From Cyclobacterium xiamenense (GTDB lineage Bacteria; Bacteroidota; Bacteroidia; Cytophagales; Cyclobacteriaceae): a DNA stretch of 50,912 nt. Position 1 is the stretch's first letter; every line of letters starts with the position of its first letter. The translations under genes and the position numbers were made by a program. The DNA is taken from assembly GCF_009467825.1 (NCBI RefSeq), contig NZ_WIOK01000034.1, forward strand, positions 1 through 50,912, read 5' to 3'. Below, one piece after another: positions 25,354 through 32,866 of the stretch. Under the pieces are notes generated by a model. That model was not told where the DNA came from and searched no databases. It worked only from the letters and a program-made list of their open reading frames with translations.

Positions 25354-27105
25354 TTACAAATTATTTTTATCCAAATGCATGCGAATTTTTTCCTTCAGCA
25401 GCTTTAGGTTTCGGGTATTGGTTTCGCTGCTGCTTTTAATCTCCAGAATTTTTGGTTTCAGGGATTTTTGGTAAAATGTATCCAGACAGTTTTGTAGCGA
25501 AGAAAGATCTTCTACGCTCCAATAATCAAAGCCCATCTCTTCCGCCAGGTGCGCACCGGATAGCTTTTGGCGGGTCTCGAAATACTCTTCTAATTCGGGC
25601 AAGGCCGCAGGTCCGTCGATCATCCGGAAAATACCTCCCCCTTGATTATTGAAAAGCAATACCCGAAGGTTAGCCAGCTGGTACTGGTGCCAGAAGGCAT
25701 TGCGGTCGTAAAAGAAGGCCATGTCTCCGGTAATCAATGTGACGGTTTCTTTGGTCGTAAATGTGCATCCCACCGCGGTGCTATTGGAGCCGTCGATCCC
25801 GCTGGTTCCCCGGTTACTAATGATCTCCACGTTTGACAGGGGCCGCCCCAGAAAATTAACGTTGCGTACAGCCAGGCTATTTGCTAAATGGACCTTCCCG
25901 AAAGGGGGAAGCTTCGGCAAAATCTGCTGCAACGCTTGAAGCTCCCCAAATGCTTCCAGTTCTCCCAAATACCGCGGGAGCTTGTCACGAACGGCTTGGT
26001 TTTTTTGCGTCCACTGCTGCGCAAAATCAGCGTCCGTAGGATTTGCCGCCCCCAAAAAGAACTGCAAGAAGGTTTCTGGCTGCAGCCGAATGATCTGGCT
26101 TAGTTTTTTAAATGGGTCGGGAACAGTCCCTTCGGGTTGCACGTGCCAATGTGCGGTTTGACTTTTTCGCAAAAACTGCTTCAGGGCTTTGCTAAGGATG
26201 GATTTGCCAAAACTGATGATCAGGTCGGGTGCCATTTCCTCCTGCCGGGTCGGGTCGTCAACAAAAAAATCATGGTGGGTAACCGATTCCTCCTGCGCCA
26301 GGTTACTGATCGTGTCGGTAATCACGACGGCCTGTTGATTCCTGATAATTTCCGCTAAAGCGGCAGAAATTTTGGGACTTGGGCGTTGTTGGCCCGGGAT
26401 GAGTAGCATTCGATGGAAAGCTTTCAGTTGATTCCGTAACTTACCGTCGGCGTCGGTTCCCAGGATTTGGTTGCCCGGTTGTATCTCCAATACGGGTTCG
26501 AGATCGGTGACGTCAAACCCATACTGTTCGTCGGCTTTGGGATAAAACGGTTCCCGTACCGGGATGTTGATATGCACGGGCCCCATGGGGAAACATCTGG
26601 CAAGGGAAAGGGCTTCCTTTACCAGCCGTTTGGCATGCCAAAGTTTGTCCGGGATTCCGGCGTCGTCAGGGAAGGTAAAGCTGCCCTTTACGTGCCTTCC
26701 GTAGAGGTTGTCTTGCCGGATGGTTTGCCCGTCCCACTGATCGATCCATTCAGCCGGACGGTCTGCTGTGAGTACCAATAAGGGGATCTGTTGGTAAAAT
26801 GCCTCGGCCAGTGCCGGGCCGTAGTTTAGTGCGGCCGATCCGCTGGTACATACCAGAATCACCGGTTTGTTCAGTTGTTGAGCCATCCCCAGGGCGATAA
26901 ATGCAGCAGATCGTTCATCAGGGATGGTTCGGCAGTGGATCAGGGGATGCCGTATTAAGGCCAAAGCAATCGGGGCGCAGCGGGATCCTGGCGATAAAAT
27001 GGCCTGTGTAATGCCGCTTTTCGCGCAAATAGAGGCCAGATGGCTAAGTTGAGGGAGTATCAACGGGACTTTTTGGTTTGGATGAACTTTCCTAAAATTG
27101 TGCAT
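25354..27105 (-). CDS. menD: 2-Succinyl-5-enolpyruvyl-6-hydroxy-3-cyclohexene-1-carboxylate synthase
   Basis: MenD is the thiamine-diphosphate enzyme that joins isochorismate and 2-oxoglutarate in menaquinone synthesis. The product is about 583 residues with AILSPGSRCAPIALAL near the start, TSGSAALNYGPALAEAFYQQIPLLVLTADRP, GTSGIDGSNSTAVG and the diphosphate/Mg site GDMAFFYDRNAFW...NNQGGGIF. The start is uncertain: ATG 27126, ATG 27105, or TTG 27063, whose first bases overlap the menF stop (TTGA) and give the most family-like N-terminus. All overlap the end of menF, so the pair is translationally coupled. Confidence 0.95.
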   Translation of the reverse strand: MHNFRKVHPNQKVPLILPQLSHLASICAKSGITQAILSPGSRCAPIALALIRHPLIHCRTIPDERSAAFIALGMAQQLNKPVILVCTSGSAALNYGPALAEAFYQQIPLLVLTADRPAEWIDQWDGQTIRQDNLYGRHVKGSFTFPDDAGIPDKLWHAKRLVKEALSLARCFPMGPVHINIPVREPFYPKADEQYGFDVTDLEPVLEIQPGNQILGTDADGKLRNQLKAFHRMLLIPGQQRPSPKISAALAEIIRNQQAVVITDTISNLAQEESVTHHDFFVDDPTRQEEMAPDLIISFGKSILSKALKQFLRKSQTAHWHVQPEGTVPDPFKKLSQIIRLQPETFLQFFLGAANPTDADFAQQWTQKNQAVRDKLPRYLGELEAFGELQALQQILPKLPPFGKVHLANSLAVRNVNFLGRPLSNVEIISNRGTSGIDGSNSTAVGCTFTTKETVTLITGDMAFFYDRNAFWHQYQLANLRVLLFNNQGGGIFRMIDGPAALPELEEYFETRQKLSGAHLAEEMGFDYWSVEDLSSLQNCLDTFYQKSLKPKILEIKSSSETNTRNLKLLKEKIRMHLDKNNL

Positions 27106-28265
27106 TTTAATTCCGTCTCTTCCCACTCTTTCTCAGGAACGGAATCTTCCGTGATGCCGGCGCCGGCAAAAAGAAGTGCTTCGTTATTTTCCAATCTGGC
27201 GCAACGAAGGTTTACGAAGAGGTCGGTTTCTCCGTCCAGATTTACCGGTCCTACGAAGCCAGAGAAGTACGTACGGTCAAACGTCTCCTCAGAATCCAAA
27301 AAATCCAGTGCGTTTTCCTTTGGCATGCCGCACACGGCAGACGTGGGGTGCAGTAATTTCAGCATGACGGAGCCCAGTTGCGGAAAATTCGTGGCCCGCA
27401 TGTCGACCAAAAACTCCGATTTTAAATGGAGTAGCCCACCGGCCACCGTTGTTTTGGGACCAAGTTCCTGGTATTCTCTCAGGCGGATTTTTTTAAAACA
27501 ATTGACGATGTACCGACTCACCAGTGCCTGTTCCTCAATTTCTTTTTGCGTCCATGCGGCATTTTTCAGGGGGTTGTCCCCCCTTGCTTTCTGGGTTCCC
27601 GCCAATGCCATGGTATAGAAGCTGTCTCCTTTTGTTCGGATTAGGGTCTCCGGGCTGGCACCAATCCAGCAACCACTCCCTTCACTGAAATAGCAATTGA
27701 CAAAGGCATTGGGATAGGCTTCACACAAGGCTAAAAACACCCCAGCCAAATCAAAGTCTGGCGGGAGTTTCTTTTTTTTCAAACGAGCGGGGACCACTTT
27801 GTAAAACGCTCCCTGCTCAATGCAAGCGACTGCTTTTGAAACGGTCGCAATGAACTGCGCTTTCTTGGAGGAATTGCTGTCCTTCCGGGCGGGAAGCGCC
27901 GCAATCTCGCTTCGAATAAAGGCTTCGTTCGCTTGATCGGCGATTTCTTCACGGTCCCATTCCCTGCCCGCTATCGGTACATTTTCTCCCAGGATTAACC
28001 GTTCGTACAGCGTAGCCTTTATGTACACCGGTTGGTTGGTTTCGGAGCGCTGAAAGGGATGAATTAGAAATCCTTCCGGAAGTTCGTCCAGGTCCAGGGT
28101 ATCCGGTGTATGCGTTTGGGGATCTTTGTCGAGAATCATTTCCACCAGGCCCAGCTTGGGTTTCTTCCAGATGGCAAAAGGCAGCTTGTCCCGAAAAGCC
28201 CTGGCGATGAAGGATTCCAGAAAAAGCTTTTGGGAAGTGTCGCGCGCTACGTTAATCGTTTCCAT
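27060..28265 (-). CDS. menF: Isochorismate synthase
   Basis: From ATG 28265 (METINVARD) the product is 401 residues. It belongs to the chorismate-binding family: AVACIEQGAFYKVVPAR, the GCWIGASPETLIRTKGD stretch, MALAGTQKARG, HPTSAVCGMPKENALDF and YFSGFVGPVNLDGETDLFVNLRCA. It converts chorismate to isochorismate, the first step toward menaquinone. It follows the thioesterase gene by 5 bases and overlaps menD. No salicylate or siderophore genes are near, so the menaquinone role is the best call over an EntC role. Confidence 0.93.
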   Translation of the reverse strand: METINVARDTSQKLFLESFIARAFRDKLPFAIWKKPKLGLVEMILDKDPQTHTPDTLDLDELPEGFLIHPFQRSETNQPVYIKATLYERLILGENVPIAGREWDREEIADQANEAFIRSEIAALPARKDSNSSKKAQFIATVSKAVACIEQGAFYKVVPARLKKKKLPPDFDLAGVFLALCEAYPNAFVNCYFSEGSGCWIGASPETLIRTKGDSFYTMALAGTQKARGDNPLKNAAWTQKEIEEQALVSRYIVNCFKKIRLREYQELGPKTTVAGGLLHLKSEFLVDMRATNFPQLGSVMLKLLHPTSAVCGMPKENALDFLDSEETFDRTYFSGFVGPVNLDGETDLFVNLRCARLENNEALLFAGAGITEDSVPEKEWEETELKCTILGKFIQTKKSR

Positions 28266-28270
28266 GCAAG

Positions 28271-28690
28271 TTACTTTCGAATGATGGCCAGGGTGATACG
28301 GCTGATACAGGAAAGATCGCCATCCTTGTCGGATATTTTGATTTCCCATACCTGGGTGCTTCTTCCAAGATGAATGGGAGTAGCTCTGCCGGTTACCTTA
28401 CCTTCTCTGACCCCCTTCAGGTGGTTGGCGTTGATTTCAAGGCCTACTGGATAGGCAGCGGCATCCTCCAGGCAGAGCAAGGCAGCGACCGATCCCAAAC
28501 TTTCAGCCAATACCACATTCGCTCCTCCATGTAACAGACCAAAGGGTTGTTTGGTTTTAAGGGTAACCGGCATTTCGGCTTCCAGGTAGTCCTCACCAAA
28601 CGCCGTGTATCGGATGCCCAGAAATCCAGTCATGCTGTCCTTTCCCATCTGATTTAAAAAATCCAGGTCGGGTTTTTTCTTAAATACCAT
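28271..28690 (-). CDS. Hotdog-fold thioesterase, probable DHNA-CoA hydrolase
   Basis: The 139-residue protein has the 4HBT/PaaI hotdog pattern: an early helix-turn, then LLHGGANVVLAESLGSVAA, with the catalytic Glu in the long helix, then the strands GLEINANHLKGVREGKVTGRATPIHLG. The gene leads the menF-menD operon. This placement supports hydrolysis of 1,4-dihydroxy-2-naphthoyl-CoA (a MenI role), though general thioesterase activity cannot be ruled out. ATG 28690 follows a TATTTTTG promoter element. Confidence 0.85.
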   Translation of the reverse strand: MVFKKKPDLDFLNQMGKDSMTGFLGIRYTAFGEDYLEAEMPVTLKTKQPFGLLHGGANVVLAESLGSVAALLCLEDAAAYPVGLEINANHLKGVREGKVTGRATPIHLGRSTQVWEIKISDKDGDLSCISRITLAIIRK

Positions 28691-28728
28691 GTTTTATGGG
28701 ATAAAATTTTTTTCTTTGAACGGAATTC

Positions 28729-28736
28729 CAAAAATA
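28729..28736 (-). promoter_or_regulatory. Bacteroidota -7 element of the menaquinone operon
   Basis: The minus strand reads TATTTTTG, a full TAnnTTTG match, placed about 39 bases before the thioesterase ATG. A T-rich stretch stands where the -33 element should be, but without the final G. Confidence 0.42.
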
Positions 28737-28743
28737 AAGAATC

Positions 28744-29370
28744 TTGAGCAGTAAAAAAATATTTGTAGTTAGGCACGGTCAGACAGATTTCAACCTGAAA
28801 GGCGTGGTGCAGGGAAGTGGAATAAATGCTCCCATCAATGAAACAGGCAAAAAACAAGCAGCCGCATTCTACCAAAATTTTAAACAGGTACCCTTTGATC
28901 GGATCTATTTTTCTTCGCTGATACGAACGAGGCAATCCATTGAGCGGTTTCTTACCCCGGATGTCTATCACGAGGAACTCCCGGATCTAAACGAGATTTC
29001 CTGGGGCGATTACGAGGGACTACCGATGGATCACGACGAAAATCAATACTACCTCAATATGCTGGCAAAATGGTCGGAGGGGGAGCTCGATCACAAAATC
29101 GCCGGGGGGGAATCTCCCGTGGATGTAGTCATTCGCCTGAAACGAGCCATGGCACATATTTTTTCCAAGGGAGGCAATCAGCTGCTGATTTGCATGCACG
29201 GAAGAGCAATCCGCATCCTAATGACAGTGCTGCTTGGCTATGACTTGCGGTACATGGATGTATTTCGGCACGAAAACCTGTGTTGCTATGAATTGCGTCA
29301 GGAAGAAGACAGCACCATTTATTTGGACACCTACCACCCGTCGCCGTTAAAAAAGCTACGTGATTTATAA
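28744..29370 (+). CDS. Histidine phosphatase family protein
   Basis: The 208-residue protein has the phosphohistidine motif VRHGQTDFN near its N-terminus, an Arg in SLIRTRQS, the acid segment LPDLNEISWGDYEG and the second His in CMHGRAIRILM. It belongs to the phosphoglycerate-mutase-like branch. Substrate is unknown; a CobC-type or general phosphatase are both possible. The start appears to be TTG 28744 (SSKKIFVVRHG), because no ATG lies upstream in frame. It is divergent from the men operon and overlaps the end of the next gene by 6 bases. Confidence 0.88.
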   Translation: MSSKKIFVVRHGQTDFNLKGVVQGSGINAPINETGKKQAAAFYQNFKQVPFDRIYFSSLIRTRQSIERFLTPDVYHEELPDLNEISWGDYEGLPMDHDENQYYLNMLAKWSEGELDHKIAGGESPVDVVIRLKRAMAHIFSKGGNQLLICMHGRAIRILMTVLLGYDLRYMDVFRHENLCCYELRQEEDSTIYLDTYHPSPLKKLRDL

Positions 29371-29775
29371 GGTGAGTTTGATAGTAGCTACTTTTTTTGC
29401 GGAGGACTGCTCCGCCGACTCGGAAAGCAAGGACTGAAAATTTTCCTGGCATTCGTTCATATCAATGATCCGGAAGGCCACGGATTCAAGAGGAACTTCC
29501 TGACCCTCGGAAATGCGGACCAGGGAACTTCCCATTTCGCAGACGGTCCAGTCGGAGAAGGGAACGGTGACGATCAATGCATGCTCCGAATTGCCAGTGT
29601 AGGTGCGCGTTTTAAAGGAATCCATGAAACTCAATTCCATTTTCGCGGCACTTGACTGATAGGCAGCCAGCTCAGTTTGGTCAAAAAGTATCAGAAAGGT
29701 CTTTTGCGGACCTTCTTTGGCCAGCGAAACCTGCGCAATACCGAGGAATAGAAGGATGTAAATAACCTGTTTCAT
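29365..29775 (-). CDS. Secreted protein of unknown function, 136 aa
   Basis: From ATG 29775 the product begins MKQVIYILLFLGIAQVSLA, a clear signal peptide. The mature 117 residues show alternating strands and helices with a pair of Cys residues (WTVCEM, NECQEN), which could form a disulfide. No family is recognised. The longer frame to 30045 runs through the end of the neighbouring zinc-ribbon gene and was rejected. Its end overlaps that of the convergent phosphatase gene. Confidence 0.68.
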   Translation of the reverse strand: MKQVIYILLFLGIAQVSLAKEGPQKTFLILFDQTELAAYQSSAAKMELSFMDSFKTRTYTGNSEHALIVTVPFSDWTVCEMGSSLVRISEGQEVPLESVAFRIIDMNECQENFQSLLSESAEQSSAKKVATIKLTL

Positions 29776-29837
29776 AGGCTCGTAATATAAAAAATAAACG
29801 CATACGAACCAACAAAAGTTTTTACTGAAGCCCAAAA

Positions 29838-29866
29838 AAGAAAAAAACCGGAGGGCTTCCGGTTTT
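29838..29866 (-). terminator. Terminator of the nif3-zinc-ribbon operon
   Basis: On the minus strand AAAACCGGA and TCCGGTTTT form a 9-bp hairpin around a GGGCT-like loop, followed by a T run. It lies 16 bases past the stop at 29882. Confidence 0.82.
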
Positions 29867-29881
29867 AGCTGATCTGAATGG

Positions 29882-30649
29882 TTATGCTTTGCTGCGTTTT
29901 CGTTTCGGCGTGGTCTCTTCCACAATTTCGTCCTCGACACCGGCGAGGATTCGTCCACAGTGCTCGCAAACAATGATTTTTTTACGTTCCCGTATTTCGG
30001 CTTGCCGCTGGGGAGGTACGATATTGAAACAGCCACCGCAGGCACCCCGTTTCACCAAAACTACCGCCAGTCCGTTTTTAGCGTTGTTTCTGATTTTATC
30101 GTAGGATTTGATGAGACGGTCTTCTACTTTTTTTGCAGCCTTTTCGCGCTCGTTTTTTAATTTCTTTTCTTCCGACTCGCTTTCTGCCACGATGGTATCC
30201 AGTTCTCCTTTCTTCTGGTCCAGGTCATTCTGCCTGTCTTTTAGGATCTCGTTGAGATCGGCGATGTCTTGCTGTTTCCCTTCTATCCGTACCTGCGCTT
30301 CGGCTATTTTCTTTTTTGATACCTGGATTTCCAGATCTTGTAGTTCCAATTCTTTGGTGATGGCATCGTATTCGCGGTTATTCCGCACATTCATTTGTTG
30401 ATCCTGGTATTTTTTGATCAATTTTTCGGATTCCTTGATCGCATCTTTGTGCTTTTTGATCTCAGTCTCCATCGCCTCGATGTCCGTATTGAATTTGTTC
30501 AGTCGGGTCTCGTAGCCAATTATTTCGTCTTCCAGATCCTGAACTTCCTCGGGGAGGGCTCCCCTGACTTTAAAAATAGCATCTAGGCGGGAATCGATGT
30601 TCTGAAGATTAAGAATGGCTTCTAACTTTTGTGCGACTGGACTTTCCAT
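29882..30649 (-). CDS. Coiled-coil C4-type zinc-ribbon protein
   Basis: This 255-residue protein is mostly a long charged coiled coil (about residues 25-185, rich in KKI, EKL and ELQD heptads). It ends with a C4 zinc ribbon, GACGGC...VCEHCG, with an IRERKK linker between the Cys pairs. This is the zinc-ribbon family seen next to Nif3 in many bacteria, with proposed roles in nucleic-acid or ribosome handling but no proven function. It starts 3 bases after the Nif3 stop, so the two are one operon. A terminator follows. Confidence 0.92.
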   Translation of the reverse strand: MESPVAQKLEAILNLQNIDSRLDAIFKVRGALPEEVQDLEDEIIGYETRLNKFNTDIEAMETEIKKHKDAIKESEKLIKKYQDQQMNVRNNREYDAITKELELQDLEIQVSKKKIAEAQVRIEGKQQDIADLNEILKDRQNDLDQKKGELDTIVAESESEEKKLKNEREKAAKKVEDRLIKSYDKIRNNAKNGLAVVLVKRGACGGCFNIVPPQRQAEIRERKKIIVCEHCGRILAGVEDEIVEETTPKRKRSKA

Positions 30650-30652
30650 GTA

Positions 30653-31753
30653 CTATAGGTAACTTATTGGATTTGTAACGATAGTTGTCAAATAGGTTGC
30701 AATATTACTAAATTTTTGCGACAATAAATCTTTTAAAAGTTCTTTTGTATAAATTTCACTTTCGTAATGCCCTATATCTGCGAGGGTGATTTGTCCGTCG
30801 GCGTCAAAAAATTCATGGTATTTGATATCTGCCGTGATGAATACATCCGCCTTTAAATGAATAGCGGCAGGAAGTAGGAAAATCCCGGCCCCGCCACAAA
30901 GTGCTACCTGCTGAATTTTTTTGCCGGAGAGTGCCGTGTGTTTGAGCACCTGTAACCCCATCGATTTTTTTACATGGCGTAAGAATTCCCGCCCTTCCAT
31001 GGGTTCCGGAAGTTGACCGATCATACCCGAACCCACCTCCTGGTGTTCGTTTTCCAGGGCTTGCAGGTAATAGGCAACTTCTTCGTAGGGGTGGGCCGCT
31101 TTCAGTGTTTGCACCATGCGGGCGCGCAGGTGGTTGGGAAACATGAGCTCCACGCGCACTTCTTCTACCCGGCTTTCTGTCCCAGCGGCGCCCAGGTAAG
31201 GGGTTGCGCCGTCCAAGGGCAAAAAGGTACCCGTTCCCGCGACCCGAAAGCTGCAATGTGCATATTGACCGATTGTGCCTCCGCCAGCCTGATACAAGGA
31301 CTGAAGCACCTCATCCGCATTTTCGGCCGGTATAAACGTGGTCAGTTTGGTTAAAATTCCTTTTTTCGGTGCTAAAATCCGGGGCTGTTGCAGGCCGATC
31401 TTTTGGGCGATCTTCTGATTAACCCCCTGCTGTACCGCGTCCAAATTGGTATGGATGGCATAGATGGCAACATCGTTTTTTATGGCCCGGATGATGGTTC
31501 GTTCGACGTAGGTTTTGCCGGTGAGGCTTTTAATCCCTTTAAACAGAATGGGATGGTGGGCGATAATCAGGTTGCATCCCTTGTCTTTTGCTTCTTCTAC
31601 GACCGCTTCGGTTGTGTCCAGCGCGCAAAGAATCCCGGAAACCTCCGCATCGGCGTCGCCGGTGATCAGGCGGGAGTTGTCGTAATGTTCCTGATAGGCG
31701 GGCGGTGCGATGGATTCCAAATGAGATATGACATCCTTAATCAAATAAACCAT
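30653..31753 (-). CDS. Nif3-like dinuclear metal centre protein
   Basis: From ATG 31753 the product has 366 residues. The metal ligands of the Nif3/YbgI family are visible: IIAHHPILF, IHTNLDAV and, at the C-terminus, IGHYESE. The length shows the longer form with an inserted PII-like domain in the middle (about residues 130-235). GTP cyclohydrolase I type 2 is a common but weakly supported label. It forms an operon with the zinc-ribbon protein and is divergent from lpxK, 45 bases apart. Confidence 0.93.
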   Translation of the reverse strand: MVYLIKDVISHLESIAPPAYQEHYDNSRLITGDADAEVSGILCALDTTEAVVEEAKDKGCNLIIAHHPILFKGIKSLTGKTYVERTIIRAIKNDVAIYAIHTNLDAVQQGVNQKIAQKIGLQQPRILAPKKGILTKLTTFIPAENADEVLQSLYQAGGGTIGQYAHCSFRVAGTGTFLPLDGATPYLGAAGTESRVEEVRVELMFPNHLRARMVQTLKAAHPYEEVAYYLQALENEHQEVGSGMIGQLPEPMEGREFLRHVKKSMGLQVLKHTALSGKKIQQVALCGGAGIFLLPAAIHLKADVFITADIKYHEFFDADGQITLADIGHYESEIYTKELLKDLLSQKFSNIATYLTTIVTNPISYL

Positions 31754-31784
31754 ATATTTGCGTTTGTTTTTCCAATCAAACTTA
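31753..31784. promoter_or_regulatory. Overlapping divergent promoter elements between nif3 and lpxK
   Basis: On the plus strand TATATTTG (31753-31760) can serve lpxK. On the minus strand TAAGTTTG (31777-31784) can serve the nif3 operon. Both match TAnnTTTG and lie within the 45-bp gap. Neither has a clear TTTG at the -33 spacing. Confidence 0.4.
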
Positions 31785-31798
31785 CAAAAAAAACCACA

Positions 31799-32866
31799 AT
31801 GCGCCTTTCTGAATTCTTGCTGTTTCCCTTTGCCTGCATGTATGGGGCAGCTACGGCGTTCAGAAACAAGATGTTTGATCTGGGCATGAAGAAAAGTCAG
31901 GCCTTCGACGTCCCCACCCTGGTCGTCGGGAATCTGGCCGTAGGCGGTACCGGCAAGACACCCTTTATCGAATTTCTGTTGCATCAGCTGGCCAATGATT
32001 ACCGCCTGGCCGTTTTGAGCAGGGGGTACGGGCGAAAAACACGGGGGTTTTTGGTGGCCGATGACAGCACCGGCCCGTCCGAAATTGGGGACGAGCCTTC
32101 TCAGGTATACCAAAAGTTTAAGGAGCGCGTGCGTGTCGCCGTCGGGGAAGAACGGGTACTCGCCATTCCCATGATCCTGGCCACCTGCGGCCCAGTCGAG
32201 GCCATTTTGTTGGACGATGCCTATCAACACCGGTACCTGGCGCCCGATTTGCGGATTCTGCTAACTACCTACGGGCGCCCGTTTTTTTCAGACAAACTGC
32301 TCCCGCAGGGAAGACTTCGGGAAAGCCGGAAAAATGCAAACCGGGCAGACATCGTGGTGGTCACCAAATGCCCCATGCCCTTGTCGCTGCAGGAGGAGGA
32401 ATGGTACCGCCGGGAAATTCGCCGCTATGCCCGGGAAGGGGTGCCGATTTATTTTTCCGGACTTTCCTATGGCGAGCCCTACAGCATTGGGCCCCAGTCA
32501 GAAGCACTACCCCGGCATTTGATCCTGGTCACGGGTATCGTTGATCCGGGGCCGATTGTGGAAGAACTTTCAAAAAACCATACCGTATTGGAGGTGATGG
32601 CCTTTGCCGATCACCACCGCTATACGATGAACGACCTGCGTGCAATCCAGCAGACCTGTACGAACTATCGGAAGTACCGGCCCGCCGTTTTGACCACAGA
32701 AAAAGATGCCGTAAAATTGAAAGATAAAGCGTTTCAGTCTGTGTTGGCGGAGATACCCGTTTTTGTTTTGCCCGTGGCGGTGACTATGGATTCCCGGGAC
32801 AGGCAACAACTCCTGCAACAGGTGGAGCAAATGATAACCGACAAACAATTTGATAGTGAAGCATAG
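31799..32866 (+). CDS. lpxK: Tetraacyldisaccharide 4'-kinase
   Basis: LpxK phosphorylates the lipid A disaccharide precursor at the inner membrane. The product is 355 residues: an N-terminal membrane-facing helix (FLLFPFACMYGAAT), Walker A in VGNLAVGGTGKTPF, LSRGYGRKTRG, IGDEPSQVYQ, the DDAYQHRYL stretch with the Mg-binding Asp, and FADHHRYT. The upstream frame extension was rejected because it runs back through the nif3 gene. It is first in a plus-strand run and overlaps the porin gene by 11-17 bases. Confidence 0.95.
   Translation: MRLSEFLLFPFACMYGAATAFRNKMFDLGMKKSQAFDVPTLVVGNLAVGGTGKTPFIEFLLHQLANDYRLAVLSRGYGRKTRGFLVADDSTGPSEIGDEPSQVYQKFKERVRVAVGEERVLAIPMILATCGPVEAILLDDAYQHRYLAPDLRILLTTYGRPFFSDKLLPQGRLRESRKNANRADIVVVTKCPMPLSLQEEEWYRREIRRYAREGVPIYFSGLSYGEPYSIGPQSEALPRHLILVTGIVDPGPIVEELSKNHTVLEVMAFADHHRYTMNDLRAIQQTCTNYRKYRPAVLTTEKDAVKLKDKAFQSVLAEIPVFVLPVAVTMDSRDRQQLLQQVEQMITDKQFDSEA

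Noticed and set aside
31388-31798. N-terminal extension of LpxK back through nif3
   Set aside because: LpxK homologues begin near MRLSEFLLFP. The extension overlaps the coding part of nif3 in antisense.
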